Assembly: GCF_900102315.1 (NCBI RefSeq)
Contig: NZ_FNBL01000010.1
Span: 1-64,000, forward strand
Length of the DNA stretch: 64,000 nucleotides
Direction of reading: 5' to 3'
Source: Celeribacter baekdonensis
GTDB lineage: Bacteria > Pseudomonadota > Alphaproteobacteria > Rhodobacterales > Rhodobacteraceae
The notes under the pieces are model-generated. The model saw nothing but the letters and a program-made list of their open reading frames with translations. It was not told the origin of the DNA and did not search any database. The position numbers were made by a program, and so were the translations under genes. Each line of letters begins with the position of its first letter. Position 1 is the stretch's first letter. Shown here piece by piece: positions 35,144 through 44,807 of the stretch.

Positions 35144-36436
35144 TCAGAATGACATCTGCGTGTAGTCGGTCTCGTCCGGGTAGAGCGTTTCTTCGATCGT
35201 GGTGCGATACACCACGTCGAGTTTGCCATCCGTGACTTTGGAGATGTTCTGATGCCCGAAGGACTGGTGCGTTTTGCCGTTGAACAGCTTGTCACCCTGC
35301 GGGAACTCGTTCGATTCTTCGAAGCCGGTGATGGATTCCATCGCCTCCAAGAAGTCGATCTTTTGATCCGGGCCTTTGTAGTCGGCCTTTTCCATCGCCG
35401 CCTTCATCGCAAACAAGGTCTCCCAGACGGAGAACATATGCGCGTAGGTCGCGATGTCTTTCGGATCGTCAAGCGAGGCACCATTGGAATCCACGCCAAC
35501 TTTTTCACGGAAGAACTTGTCAAACTCGGTTTGATTTGCCTGTGCATAGCGCGGCATGGCTTCCCAGAAGTAGGTGCCTTCGAGGTACTCAAGCTGTGGA
35601 ATATTCATATCCACACCTTCGAGACTGTCGATAAAGCCGAAGATTTCCGGGCGGTTTTTACCAAGATGCTCGCCCAGTTCTTTCACAAAGGTCAGAACAG
35701 CCGGGCCCACCATCACGTGATAGATCGCTTCGGTGTTAAACGGAATTTTCGGCATGTAGCGGGTAAAGGAGGTCTCGGTCGGCGGAATCGCGATCGATGC
35801 CACAACTTCGCCACCCTGCGCTTCAATCGCGGCAGTCATGTTGTCGCGGTGATCATAGCCAAAGTTGAAATCCGGGTAGATCAGGGTGATTTTCTTGCCC
35901 AGATTGTTGGAAATCCACGGCGCCATCGAGACGACTTGGCTTTTCACATCGGTAATCGAGGGTTGAAAACAATAGCGGCTGAACGCGCCGGACGCGAGAG
36001 TGTGCGCCTCAGAGCAGAGGAAATACGGCATTTTCAATTCGCCCGCGCGCGGCGCTGTGGCGGCGACGACGTGGGAATAGAGGTGACCGAAAACAGCGTC
36101 GACTTTGTGTTCGGTCGCGAATTTCTCCATCACCTCCACGCCACGTTTCGGGTCGGTGCCATCATCCTCAACGATCATTTCGACCGGCATACCGTTGATG
36201 CCACCCTGTTCGTTGATCAATTGAAGGGCGGCGTTTGCTGTGCGTTCATACCAGCGCCCATAAGAGGCACCGATGCCGGTGCGGTGGAACGGGGCTCCGA
36301 GGCGAATAGCGTCGCCGGACTGTGCATGCGCGCGACCGATGAGGCCGGGCGCTGACAGCAATAGCCCAGCCCCGGCAGCACCGCGCAGCAGCGAACGGCG
36401 GGATAGGGAAGATTGGGAAACGATGTCCTTCTTCAT
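35144..36436 (-). CDS. Periplasmic substrate-binding protein of a HAAT-type ABC transporter (Tat-exported)
   Basis: 430 residues from the ATG at 36436, which has CAGGAGCGC upstream; an in-frame start at 36520 only adds residues before the signal. The Tat signal is SLSRRSLLRGAAGAGLLL ending in AHA. The type I periplasmic-binding fold shows in IRLGAPFHRTGIGASYGRWY, VDAVFGHLYSHVVAA and KKITLIYPDFNFGYDHRD, as in urea/amide/branched-chain amino-acid binding proteins. It is the first gene of the operon and sets its specificity. Given the neighbouring nic genes, an aromatic acid is possible, but this is a guess. Confidence 0.9.
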   Translation of the reverse strand: MKKDIVSQSSLSRRSLLRGAAGAGLLLSAPGLIGRAHAQSGDAIRLGAPFHRTGIGASYGRWYERTANAALQLINEQGGINGMPVEMIVEDDGTDPKRGVEVMEKFATEHKVDAVFGHLYSHVVAATAPRAGELKMPYFLCSEAHTLASGAFSRYCFQPSITDVKSQVVSMAPWISNNLGKKITLIYPDFNFGYDHRDNMTAAIEAQGGEVVASIAIPPTETSFTRYMPKIPFNTEAIYHVMVGPAVLTFVKELGEHLGKNRPEIFGFIDSLEGVDMNIPQLEYLEGTYFWEAMPRYAQANQTEFDKFFREKVGVDSNGASLDDPKDIATYAHMFSVWETLFAMKAAMEKADYKGPDQKIDFLEAMESITGFEESNEFPQGDKLFNGKTHQSFGHQNISKVTDGKLDVVYRTTIEETLYPDETDYTQMSF

Positions 36437-36796
36437 AGTGCGCTCCTGTTGGATATGTACATCACTTGGCCAATTGAGACTGGCTGTGTTTTTGTTCGTA
36501 TAACAACGATCTCTAAGCAAACTGATTCAGACAAGTAAAAATTACGGTTGCTTGTAAATAAATTATTCAGTCGACTAATAATTGGGCGAAAATGCCTCAC
36601 ATGTGGCTACTATTCACCCAAGCAACCAAACAATTTAAACCGGACTTAGCATTCACCGAACGCGATAACAGATCGCCAACCCTGATCCCCAACCTTGAGG
36701 GAGCCTGGGCTGCCGCGGGCCGAAGCCGGCATAAAATGTCCATGGAAGATATTGCCGTAAAAATATGACCGTATCCTACGGCCTATGTGACAGGGA
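36437..36796. promoter_or_regulatory. Upstream region of the ABC importer operon with a long imperfect palindrome
   Basis: 360 bases without a gene. AATTATT(C)AGTCGACT followed by AATAATT at 36561-36583 is a near-perfect inverted repeat centred on GTCGAC, with one extra base on the left. A second small palindrome, CACATGTG, lies near 36600. These are candidate operators ~125-150 bases upstream of the binding-protein gene. Confidence 0.45.
36770..36782 (-). terminator. Short hairpin after the first cbbR
   Basis: CCGTA-TCC-TACGG. Read on the minus strand it is followed within a few bases by ATTTTTA, 14 bases past the regulator's stop. It is a weak terminator candidate. Confidence 0.35.
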
Positions 36797-37687
36797 TCAC
36801 GCGGCACCGCGTGCAAACAGCCTCTCGACAAAGGCCTCCGCCGCCAAAGAGAGCTTTTTTTCCTTCCGCCAGACCACGTGCCAATGGCGTATGATCGGGA
36901 AGGGTTCCACGGCCAGCTCCACCAAGTAGCCGTGCCGAAGCTCCAATGCTACAGTCCCACGGCTGAGGACCGCGAGGCCCAGACCCGCAATGACACCTTG
37001 TTTGACCGATTCATTCGCCCCGAGTTCCATGCGAACATTTGGCGCGGCACCCGCAGCCTCAAAGCTCCGCTCGGCCGCAAGCCGCGTACCCGAACCACTT
37101 TCGCGCATCAAAAACGGGTAGTTGGCCAGATCGCGCATTGTCAGCTCTGATCGCGCCGCCAGAGGATGATCCGGTGGCGCGATCACGACCAGGGGGTTTT
37201 CGGAGTACCGCTCAACCACCGCGTCCATGTCTTGTGGCGGAGTGCCCAGAATATAGAGATCGTCGGCGTTACTTGCGAAACGGGACAGCAGTTCCTCCCG
37301 ATTTCCGACAGTCAAGGCGATCTCTATTCCGGGAAACTCGGTGTTATAGGCACCGATATGGGCAGGAATATCGTATTTGGCGGTCGACACGACGGCAAGG
37401 CGCAGCCGCCCTTTGGCCAAGCCCTGCAACTCGGCCAAAGCCATGTCCAGATTCTCGGTTTCCTCGATCAAACGCTGCGCGGATTTGAGGACGATCTCAC
37501 CGGCTTGAGTGAGTGACAGAGACTTCCCCAGACGGTCGATAAGTTTCTGGCCAAGATGGTCTTCAAGCTGGCGGACCTGCGCGAATGTTGCGGGCTGGGT
37601 CAGGTTGAGGGCTTCAGCGGCGCGCGTATAAGACAGATGCGCCGCAACCTCCCGAAAAATCTGCATTTGTCTAAGCGAGTATCTCAT
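36797..37687 (-). CDS. cbbR: LysR-family regulator CbbR, divergent from RuBisCO genes
   Basis: 296 residues. The N-terminal helix-turn-helix is FREVAAHLSYTRAAEALNLT-QPATFAQVRQLE. The effector domain starts GRLRLAVVSTAKYDIPAHI, typical of CbbR. It is transcribed away from cbbL with 107 bases between the starts, the classic arrangement for control of the cbb operon by CbbR with a Calvin-cycle metabolite as co-inducer (known for the family). A second CbbR-like gene sits at 42756. Confidence 0.9.
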   Translation of the reverse strand: MRYSLRQMQIFREVAAHLSYTRAAEALNLTQPATFAQVRQLEDHLGQKLIDRLGKSLSLTQAGEIVLKSAQRLIEETENLDMALAELQGLAKGRLRLAVVSTAKYDIPAHIGAYNTEFPGIEIALTVGNREELLSRFASNADDLYILGTPPQDMDAVVERYSENPLVVIAPPDHPLAARSELTMRDLANYPFLMRESGSGTRLAAERSFEAAGAAPNVRMELGANESVKQGVIAGLGLAVLSRGTVALELRHGYLVELAVEPFPIIRHWHVVWRKEKKLSLAAEAFVERLFARGAA

Positions 37688-37701
37688 GAATAGACGATTG
37701 C

Positions 37702-37716
37702 TTATTCTGAGGATAA
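37702..37716. promoter_or_regulatory. Candidate CbbR site in the cbbR-cbbL gap
   Basis: TTATTC-TGA-GGATAA is an inverted repeat (one mismatch) that contains a T-N11-A LysR-type motif, about 80 bases upstream of the cbbL start and 15 bases from the cbbR start. Confidence 0.55.
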
Positions 37717-37794
37717 AAACAATTCATTTTTTTATATTCATAGGATGTGGTTCCCTTCCTCAAAGCAATAGCCATCGGGAAGAGATCAAAAGAC

Positions 37795-39228
37795 ATGAAC
37801 ATGCAAGCAACCAAGAAAAAATATGACGCCGGGGTGAAGGACTACAGGTCCACGTACTGGGAACCGGAATATTCGGTCAAGGAAACCGATATCCTTGCTG
37901 TCTTCAAAGTCATCCCGCAAGACGGCGTCCCGCGCGAAGAAGCCGCGGCCGCCGTCGCCGCCGAAAGCTCGACGGGAACATGGACGACCGTCTGGACCGA
38001 CCTCTTGACCGACCTCGACCACTACAAGGGGCGCGCCTACCGCATCGAGGACGTGCCGGGACAGGATGACGCGTTCTATGCTTTCATTGCCTATCCCGCC
38101 GACCTGTTCGAGGAAGGTTCGGTCGTCAACGTCTTCACATCGATCGTTGGCAACGTCTTTGGCTTCAAGGCCGTGCGCAGCTTGCGGCTCGAAGACGTGC
38201 GTTTCCCGATCTGGTTCGTGAAAACCTGTTTCGGCCCGCCGCATGGCATTCAGGTCGAGCGTGACAAGATGGACAAATATGGCCGTCCGCTGCTGGGCTG
38301 CACCATCAAACCAAAGCTGGGCCTGTCGGCCAAGAACTACGGCCGCGCGGTCTATGAAGTGCTGCGCGGTGGTCTGGATTTCTCCAAGGACGACGAAAAC
38401 GTCAACTCACAGCCGTTCATGCGCTGGCGTGACCGCTTCCTGTTCTGTCAGGAAGCGATTGAAAAGGCCCAGGCCGAGACCGGTGAGCGCAAGGGGCACT
38501 ATCTGAACGTCACCTCCGGCACGGTGGAAGAGATGTTCAAGCGCGCCGAGTTTGCCAAGGAGCTTGGCTCTCCGATCATCATGTCGGATTACCTGACCAT
38601 GGGCTGGGCAGCGCACAACTCGCTCTCGAAATGGTGCCGTGACAATGGCATGTTGTTGCACGTCCACCGCGCCATGCACGCCGTGATGGATCGCAACCCG
38701 AACCACGGCATCAACTTCCGTGTGCTGGCCAAGCTTCTGCGCCTGCTGGGTGGCGATCACCTGCATTCGGGCACCGTTGTGGGCAAGCTGGAAGGCGACC
38801 GCAACGCAACCCTGGGCTGGATCAACCTGATGCGCGACAAATTCATCCCGGAAGACCGCTCTATGGGCGTGTTTTTCGATCAGGACTGGGGGGCCATGCC
38901 CGGGGTCTTCCCCGTGGCGTCGGGTGGCATCCACGTCTGGCATATGCCGGCGCTGGTTTCGATCTTTGGCAACGACTCGGTTCTACAGTTCGGCGGCGGC
39001 ACGCTGGGCCACCCTTGGGGCAACGCCGCCGGTGCGGCCGCCAACCGCGTGGCGCTTGAGGCCTGTGTTCAGGCCCGCAACGAAGGCCGTGAGCTTGAGA
39101 AGGAAGGCAAGGAAATCCTGACCGCAGCCGCCAAACATTCACCCGAGCTGAAAGCCGCGATGGAGACCTGGAAAGAGATCAAGTTCGAGTTCGATACCGT
39201 CGACAAACTTGACGTTCAGCACCGCTGA
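37795..39228 (+). CDS. cbbL: Ribulose-1,5-bisphosphate carboxylase/oxygenase large subunit, form IA
   Basis: 477 residues from the ATG at 37795 (GGAAGAG upstream); an in-frame ATG at 37747 precedes the homologous start. Key segments are [20 protein letters not shown], carbamylated Lys198 in [12 protein letters not shown], the loop-6 region [12 protein letters not shown], and the end EFDTVDKL. The N-terminal region ([33 protein letters not shown]) is of the form IA type, not the red-type IC. It fixes CO2 on ribulose bisphosphate. The downstream cbbS, cbbQ and cbbO are its small subunit and activase partners. Confidence 0.97.
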   Translation: MNMQATKKKYDAGVKDYRSTYWEPEYSVKETDILAVFKVIPQDGVPREEAAAAVAAESSTGTWTTVWTDLLTDLDHYKGRAYRIEDVPGQDDAFYAFIAYPADLFEEGSVVNVFTSIVGNVFGFKAVRSLRLEDVRFPIWFVKTCFGPPHGIQVERDKMDKYGRPLLGCTIKPKLGLSAKNYGRAVYEVLRGGLDFSKDDENVNSQPFMRWRDRFLFCQEAIEKAQAETGERKGHYLNVTSGTVEEMFKRAEFAKELGSPIIMSDYLTMGWAAHNSLSKWCRDNGMLLHVHRAMHAVMDRNPNHGINFRVLAKLLRLLGGDHLHSGTVVGKLEGDRNATLGWINLMRDKFIPEDRSMGVFFDQDWGAMPGVFPVASGGIHVWHMPALVSIFGNDSVLQFGGGTLGHPWGNAAGAAANRVALEACVQARNEGRELEKEGKEILTAAAKHSPELKAAMETWKEIKFEFDTVDKLDVQHR

Positions 39229-39259
39229 TCACTCGAACCCAGAGAAAAGGACCAAGACA

Positions 39260-39616
39260 ATGAGCACCATTCAAGACTACCCGTCGCGTCTTTCCGATCC
39301 TGCAAGCCGCAAGATGGAGACATTTTCCTACCTGCCGGAAATGACCAAGGACCAGATCCGGGCACAGGTCCAATGGATCGTCGATAACGGCTGGAACCCG
39401 GCGATCGAACACACCGAACCGGAAAACGCCATGGACTACTACTGGTACATGTGGAAGCTGCCGATGTTTGGTGAAACCGATGTCGACGCAATCCTTGCCG
39501 AGATCGAAGAATGCCACACCGCCAATCCCAAACACCATGTCCGCCTTTTGGGCTATGACAATTTCACCCAAAGCCAGGGCGCGAACATGGTCGTTCACCG
39601 CGGCAAAATGGTTTGA
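39260..39616 (+). CDS. cbbS: RuBisCO small subunit, form IA
   Basis: 118 residues from the ATG at 39260 (AAAGGA upstream). It begins [20 protein letters not shown] and has the conserved [20 protein letters not shown] and KLPMFGETD. The form resembles the non-carboxysomal subtype usually linked to cbbQ. No carboxysome genes are present. It lies 31 bases after cbbL. Confidence 0.96.
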   Translation: MSTIQDYPSRLSDPASRKMETFSYLPEMTKDQIRAQVQWIVDNGWNPAIEHTEPENAMDYYWYMWKLPMFGETDVDAILAEIEECHTANPKHHVRLLGYDNFTQSQGANMVVHRGKMV

Positions 39617-39622
39617 AACAAG

Positions 39623-39650
39623 GCCCGGCCCGCGATCATGCGGGCCGGGC
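39623..39650 (+). other. Strong intercistronic hairpin between cbbS and cbbQ
   Basis: GCCCGGCCCGC and GCGGGCCGGGC are perfect 11-bp arms around GATCAT, seven bases after the cbbS stop. No U-run follows. It could protect the cbbLS message from 3' decay and lower cbbQO expression. Confidence 0.7.
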
Positions 39651-39681
39651 ACAACAGTCGACGTGTCGCGAGGAGTCAGCC

Positions 39682-40485
39682 ATGAAAGACGTACTTGAAG
39701 ACTTTCGCGTGAGCGAAGCGCCTTACTGGCGTGAGACGGGGGACGAGATCACCCTGTTCACGGCGGCTTGGGACGCCCGCATCCCGGTGATGCTGAAGGG
39801 CCCGACAGGCTGCGGCAAAACCCGGTTTGTCGAATACATGGCCTGGAAACTGGGCCGCCCCTTGGTCACCGTGGCTTGCAACGAAGATATGACCGCCTCG
39901 GACCTGATCGGGCGCTATCTTCTGGATGCCAATGGCACGCGCTGGCAGGACGGGCCGCTGACCTTTGCCGCCCGTCATGGCGCGATCTGCTATCTGGATG
40001 AGGTGGTTGAGGCGCGGCAGGACACGACGGTTGCTATACATCCACTCACGGACGACCGCCGGGTTCTGCCTTTGGAAAAGAAGGGTGAATTGTTGAAGGC
40101 ACACGACGATTTCCTGATCGTGATCAGCTACAATCCCGGCTATCAGTCGCTGATGAAGGACCTCAAACAATCCACCAAGCAACGCTTCGGCGCAATGGAT
40201 TTCACCTGGCCCGGACCGGACGTCGAGGCCGAAATCGTGGCGCATGAAGCCGGAGTAGACGCTGACACAGCACAAAAGCTGGTCGAGATCGGCGCAAGGT
40301 CGCGCAACCTCAAAGGGCACGGTCTGGACGAAGGGGTGTCGACCCGGATGCTGATCCACGCGGGCCGCCTCATCAAAGGTGGAATCGCACCCAAGGCGGC
40401 CTGTTCCATGGCGCTGGTCCATTCGATCACCGATGACCCTGACATGCGGGATGCACTTGATGCTGCCGTCTCAACCTGGTTCTGA
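39682..40485 (+). CDS. cbbQ: RuBisCO activase AAA+ subunit CbbQ
   Basis: 267 residues from the ATG at 39682, with GAGGAG upstream. It is a MoxR-type AAA+ ATPase of the NorQ/CbbQ group: Walker A GPTGCGKTRF, Walker B AICYLDEVVEAR, sensor region VISYNPGYQ. With CbbO it removes inhibitory sugar phosphates from form IA RuBisCO. It overlaps the start of cbbO. Confidence 0.94.
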   Translation: MKDVLEDFRVSEAPYWRETGDEITLFTAAWDARIPVMLKGPTGCGKTRFVEYMAWKLGRPLVTVACNEDMTASDLIGRYLLDANGTRWQDGPLTFAARHGAICYLDEVVEARQDTTVAIHPLTDDRRVLPLEKKGELLKAHDDFLIVISYNPGYQSLMKDLKQSTKQRFGAMDFTWPGPDVEAEIVAHEAGVDADTAQKLVEIGARSRNLKGHGLDEGVSTRMLIHAGRLIKGGIAPKAACSMALVHSITDDPDMRDALDAAVSTWF

Positions 40486-42766
40486 AACCCTCCCCGAAGG
40501 TCATGCGGATCTCGGGGACAGCCTTCCCGCGCCGGTCAAAAAAGCACTGTTCGCCGCCCTGCCCGATGCGCGACGCAAACTGTCGCCGAAAGCATTTGAG
40601 ACATGGCTGCGCGGCGTGGCGGCACTGGCACGATTGGGCCGCGGGGACGATCCGGTCCTTGCCTGGATCGCGGCGGCTCCGGCCCTCGCGCATGATCTTG
40701 GCGAGGATGTTCTGACCGAACTGCTGCCGCTGATCCTCGGCTTTGCCTCGCGCACTTCGGGCACCGTCATTGCCCGACTGCTCGACACCGCACCCGTTGC
40801 CGCCCGCCGCCTTGGCGATGCGACGTTGTTCCTGCAATACCTGCGCTTTATCGAACATCTCTTGGCACGCGCTCCGCGCGCTGTCCGGCCCATGTTGGAT
40901 CACCTGACGGAGCTTCTCGAAGTGCTCACTCTGGGCGGGCTGCGTCGTTGGGCGGATTGGGGCGTGGATGCCCACCGCACCGACTATAAGGAACTGCTGC
41001 GCTACTTCTCGCTGGACAGCGAGGAAACGCGCGCCGTCATCCAGCGCGAACGCAAGGGCACTCTTCTGGTCGACGTGCAGCGGCGGCTCATGATGTATCT
41101 GCGTGCGCTTTGGGGCCGGGATTTCATGATCACGCCCACCGCAGGCGATTTCGAGGATCGTACCGGACTGCGGCCCTATTACGAAAGCTTCAGCCTGCAC
41201 CTGCCGGACGCGCTGGATGACTGGCACGGCCAACCGGCACTGGACCTGTTCCGCGCACAGTCCGCGCATTTGGCGGCTCATCTGGCCTGTCTGCGCAAAC
41301 CGATACAGGGCGAAGGATTGAACGCGCTGCAATCCACCTGCATCGGATTGATCGAGGACGCCCGCGCCGAGGCCCTGGCCATCGCGCGTCTGCCCCGGCT
41401 GCGGGATCTGTGGGCGCGGTTCCACACCGAGACCGGCACTGGTATCGCGGGTGAATTCGACCGCATTGCGCGCGCGTTGCTTTTGACTGAGGCCCCCGCC
41501 GAAAGCGAACGGGCAGCGTGGGTTCAAAATGCGTTCGTGGCGCTCGACCTGACAGATATCGACGCCGCCCGCGATTTGGGGCTACAGCTTGCCGATCGTC
41601 TGCGTTCGACCCCCTATTCGGCCTATGCGGATCACCCGTCCTGCCCCTATCGCTGTGACAACCGGTTGCTATGGGCGTTCGAGGAGCTGGAATTTGACAC
41701 GGGCTACATACCGCCGCCACAGCTGCGCAAATATGTCTCGGTGAGCGAGATGGTCAACGAAGTCGAGGTCGAAACCGCCGGCGAGGACGCGCAGGAAATC
41801 TGGGTGCAATCGGCGGAATTGTTCGACGACGATGGCCAGAGCGTCAACGAGAAAGAGGGCAAGGCACCCGTCGCGCCCCCTGTCCTTTATGACGAGTTTG
41901 ACCACACCATCCAGATGTTGCGCCCCGCTTGGGCGACGGTACTGGAACGCCGTCCCAAACTGGGTGATCCTGCCGAGGCGGCGGCTGTCCTGAACAAACA
42001 CCGGCCCGTGATGCAGCGGCTCAAGCACCGTTTGGACGCCATGCGCCCACAGGGTGTGCAACGTATCCGCAAGCTGGAGGATGGCGACGAAATCGACATC
42101 GCCGCCGCCATTGCCGCCGCCATTGATATTCGCATGGGACGCCAGCCGGACCCGCGCGTGATGATGCGGCAGGTGCGCAAGACCCGCGATACGGCGGTTA
42201 TGGTGTTGCTGGACCTCTCGGAATCCACCAATGATCCGGTGGATGACGAAAGCACCGTCATGGATCTGACGAAATCGGCCTGTGTTCTACTGTCCGAGGC
42301 GATCAGCCGGGTTGGCGACGCCTTCGCCATTCACGGCTTTTGCTCGGACGGGCGCGCGCAGGTCTACTATGAACGCTTCAAGGATTTCGATCAGCCGTGG
42401 GACGCAATGGCAACGGCGCGCCTGATGGGGGCCGAGGGTCGGCTCTCGACACGGATGGGCACCGCGATCCGCCATGCGACCGCGCAAATGCGGAACGTGA
42501 AAGCGACCCGCAAGCTGATGCTGGTGCTGACCGACGGGGCCCCCTCCGACATCGACGTGCGCGATCCACAATATCTGCGTGCTGACACCCGCCGTGCGGT
42601 GGAAGAGGCGCAGCACGTCGGCGTCACACCGTTTTGCCTGACGCTTGATCCCGGCGCCGATACCTATGTCCGTCGCATATTTGGCCCGAACAGTGCCATG
42701 ATCCTGGAGAGGGTGGAGCGACTGCCAGAACGACTGCCCCAGCTTTACGCGGCACTCACGCGCTGA
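40460..42766 (+). CDS. cbbO: RuBisCO activase partner CbbO with von Willebrand A domain
   Basis: About 768 residues. The start at 40460 lies inside the cbbQ 3' end (26-base overlap); an ATG at 40451 is equally open. A long helical N-terminal region (~1-560) is followed by a C-terminal VWA domain with the MIDAS motif DLSES (in VLLDLSESTND) and LVLTDGAPSDID. CbbO bridges RuBisCO and the CbbQ ring. The 3' end overlaps the converging cbbR-2 by 11 bases. Confidence 0.93.
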   Translation: MLPSQPGSETLPEGHADLGDSLPAPVKKALFAALPDARRKLSPKAFETWLRGVAALARLGRGDDPVLAWIAAAPALAHDLGEDVLTELLPLILGFASRTSGTVIARLLDTAPVAARRLGDATLFLQYLRFIEHLLARAPRAVRPMLDHLTELLEVLTLGGLRRWADWGVDAHRTDYKELLRYFSLDSEETRAVIQRERKGTLLVDVQRRLMMYLRALWGRDFMITPTAGDFEDRTGLRPYYESFSLHLPDALDDWHGQPALDLFRAQSAHLAAHLACLRKPIQGEGLNALQSTCIGLIEDARAEALAIARLPRLRDLWARFHTETGTGIAGEFDRIARALLLTEAPAESERAAWVQNAFVALDLTDIDAARDLGLQLADRLRSTPYSAYADHPSCPYRCDNRLLWAFEELEFDTGYIPPPQLRKYVSVSEMVNEVEVETAGEDAQEIWVQSAELFDDDGQSVNEKEGKAPVAPPVLYDEFDHTIQMLRPAWATVLERRPKLGDPAEAAAVLNKHRPVMQRLKHRLDAMRPQGVQRIRKLEDGDEIDIAAAIAAAIDIRMGRQPDPRVMMRQVRKTRDTAVMVLLDLSESTNDPVDDESTVMDLTKSACVLLSEAISRVGDAFAIHGFCSDGRAQVYYERFKDFDQPWDAMATARLMGAEGRLSTRMGTAIRHATAQMRNVKATRKLMLVLTDGAPSDIDVRDPQYLRADTRRAVEEAQHVGVTPFCLTLDPGADTYVRRIFGPNSAMILERVERLPERLPQLYAALTR

Positions 42767-43691
42767 TCTGAGGCAGGAAGGTTCCGTTCAGGGATTCAAT
42801 CTCCTTTGCACAGCGCCGCGCAGCCTTGGAGGGTTCGCTGCCCTCCTCGTTGCCGTACATCAGATACCAGTGACGCATGACCGGCAGGCCCTGTCCGCGC
42901 AACAGCTTCAGTCGCCCTTGGGCAAGCTCGTCATGGATCGTGTGCAGCGACAGAAATCCGACGCCCAAACCGGCAATCACGGCCTGTTTGATCGTTTCAT
43001 TCGACGACATGACCACGCGTTTTGGCCTGTGACTTTCTGCCAGCCGATCAATGAACCGTTCCATCAGGATGCGTGTGCCCGAGCCGTCTTCGCGGCTTAG
43101 AAAGGTCTCGGCCAGCAAGGTGTTGGGATCAAAGCCGTCCTGCTCAGCCAATGGGTGATCGGGAGGCAGGACAATACCGTGCGGATGCGGTCCCAATGGG
43201 ACCGCCCGGCTCATGGCGCTGCGCGGCGGACGGCCCATGATCGCCAGATCGTATTCGCCTCTTTCGATGGCGGCGATAACTTCGCTGCGATTGGCGACTC
43301 TCAGTTCGACATCAATATCAGGGACGGCATCTTGAAGCAGCCGCACCAGACGGGGCGCAAAATATTTGGCAGTGGACACCGTTCCGAGGACAACATTCCC
43401 GGCCATGCCTTGGGACAGAGCCTGCAACTGCCGCTCAGCATGCGACAAATTCGCCTCTATCCGGTGCGCCGCAATCAGTAGGGCCTCTCCGGCCCGAGTC
43501 AGGTAAAACCCGCTTCCATCGGTGGCCCGGCTCACCAGCTCCTGACCGGCGGCAACCTCCAAGTTCTTGATCTGACTGTGAATTGTGGGAGGTGTCTGAT
43601 TCAGGAATCGTGCGGTTTGTGTCAGTGAACCGGTGCGCGCGACAGATATCAACGACCGCAATTGCTTTAACGTCATGGCGTCGGTGCGCAT
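42756..43691 (-). CDS. cbbR: Second LysR-family CbbR-like regulator
   Basis: 311 residues. The helix-turn-helix is [31 protein letters not shown], and the effector domain begins [20 protein letters not shown]. It is only moderately similar to the regulator at 36797. It is divergent from cbbF and separates cbbLSQO from cbbF-to-rpe, so it probably controls the second operon. Start at 43691 (AGGAAAAATC upstream); 43676 is an alternative. Confidence 0.88.
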   Translation of the reverse strand: MRTDAMTLKQLRSLISVARTGSLTQTARFLNQTPPTIHSQIKNLEVAAGQELVSRATDGSGFYLTRAGEALLIAAHRIEANLSHAERQLQALSQGMAGNVVLGTVSTAKYFAPRLVRLLQDAVPDIDVELRVANRSEVIAAIERGEYDLAIMGRPPRSAMSRAVPLGPHPHGIVLPPDHPLAEQDGFDPNTLLAETFLSREDGSGTRILMERFIDRLAESHRPKRVVMSSNETIKQAVIAGLGVGFLSLHTIHDELAQGRLKLLRGQGLPVMRHWYLMYGNEEGSEPSKAARRCAKEIESLNGTFLPQISA

Positions 43692-43704
43692 CTTCGATTT
43701 TTCC

Positions 43705-43716
43705 TAATCCAGATTA
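43705..43716. promoter_or_regulatory. Candidate CbbR-2 site
   Basis: TAATC-CA-GATTA is a perfect short palindrome 13 bases upstream of the cbbR-2 start and about 70 bases upstream of cbbF, in an AT-rich gap. It would suit a LysR dimer. Confidence 0.5.
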
Positions 43717-43783
43717 CTATTTCTTAAATTCCATAAAAATTCGAAGTCATGCAAGTTATTTCCATTCTGGGAGGAATACCAAA

Positions 43784-44785
43784 ATGGAAACGCTGAATCA
43801 GTTGCCAGACGGGCTCGACCCCAAACTTTGCGACCTACTGGATCGCTTGGCTTCGGTGTTCGTGGCCTTGTCGCATCGTATCGCGCGCGGCGGAATTGAT
43901 GAGAATCTTGGCGGCGCCGCCGGCATGAACACCGATGGCGATGCGCAAAAAGCTCTGGACGTCATTGCCGACGAAGCTTTCATGAGTGCATTGGCGAACA
44001 GTCAGGTTCGACACTATGCCTCGGAAGAACAGGACAGCGTCGTTACCCTGAACGAAGGGGGTGCCTTTGCTTTGGCGATCGACCCGCTGGACGGGTCTTC
44101 CAACATCGACACGAATGTTTCCATCGGCACGATCTTTGGCATCTTCCCTGCCATGGACGACCCGAAAGCGTCATTTCTGCGCCCCGGACGGGACCTGCTG
44201 GCCTCTGGCTATGCAATATTCGGACCGCAATGCGCGCTGTTGCTGACGGTCGGCGACGGGGTTTTGAAGTTCGTCCTCGATCCGCAAACCGGGCGTTTCG
44301 TGTCCTTGGGCGTGATCGCATCCATCCCCCCGAACTCGGTCGAATATGCCATCAACTCATCGAACTATCGCCACTGGGATGTTCCGATCCGCGCCTATGT
44401 AGATGACCGCGTTGCGGGGTCCGAAGGGCCGACGAGGATCGACTTTAACATGCGGTGGATCGCCTCGCTTGTGGCGGAAACACATCGCATTCTCACCCGT
44501 GGCGGGATCTTCCTGTATCCCGGCGATTCGCGCCCCGGATACGAGCATGGACGCCTTCGCTATGTCTATGAATGCGCCCCCATCGCTTTCCTCATCGAAC
44601 AGGCAGGCGGCAGCGCAACCGATGGTCAAGAAGCCATTCTCGACCGCGTTCCGAACGCTTTGCATGCTCGGACCCCCTTTGTCTTCGGTTCGAAGAACAA
44701 GGTTACACGCGTCGCAACCTACCACGACCTTCCTCATGAAGAGACCTCCGCACTCTTCGGAAAACGCGGCCTTTTCCGCGTCTGA
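43784..44785 (+). CDS. cbbF: Class I fructose-1,6-bisphosphatase
   Basis: 333 residues from the ATG at 43784 (GGGAGGAA upstream). The metal-binding motif [20 protein letters not shown] and the substrate part [18 protein letters not shown] are intact. It regenerates fructose-6-phosphate in the Calvin cycle. No separate sedoheptulose bisphosphatase is encoded here, so it may handle both substrates (inference). Confidence 0.95.
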   Translation: METLNQLPDGLDPKLCDLLDRLASVFVALSHRIARGGIDENLGGAAGMNTDGDAQKALDVIADEAFMSALANSQVRHYASEEQDSVVTLNEGGAFALAIDPLDGSSNIDTNVSIGTIFGIFPAMDDPKASFLRPGRDLLASGYAIFGPQCALLLTVGDGVLKFVLDPQTGRFVSLGVIASIPPNSVEYAINSSNYRHWDVPIRAYVDDRVAGSEGPTRIDFNMRWIASLVAETHRILTRGGIFLYPGDSRPGYEHGRLRYVYECAPIAFLIEQAGGSATDGQEAILDRVPNALHARTPFVFGSKNKVTRVATYHDLPHEETSALFGKRGLFRV

Positions 44786-44807
44786 CAGTCAATTCTCAGG
44801 AGTCATC

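Noticed and set aside
37795-39228. Red-type form IC RuBisCO with CbbX, common in alphaproteobacteria
   Set aside because: The N-terminal sequence matches form IA, and cbbQ/cbbO follow; no cbbX is present.
37795-42766. Carboxysome locus
   Set aside because: Form IA can be carboxysomal, but no shell, CsoS2 or carbonic anhydrase genes are present, and cbbQO follow cbbS directly.
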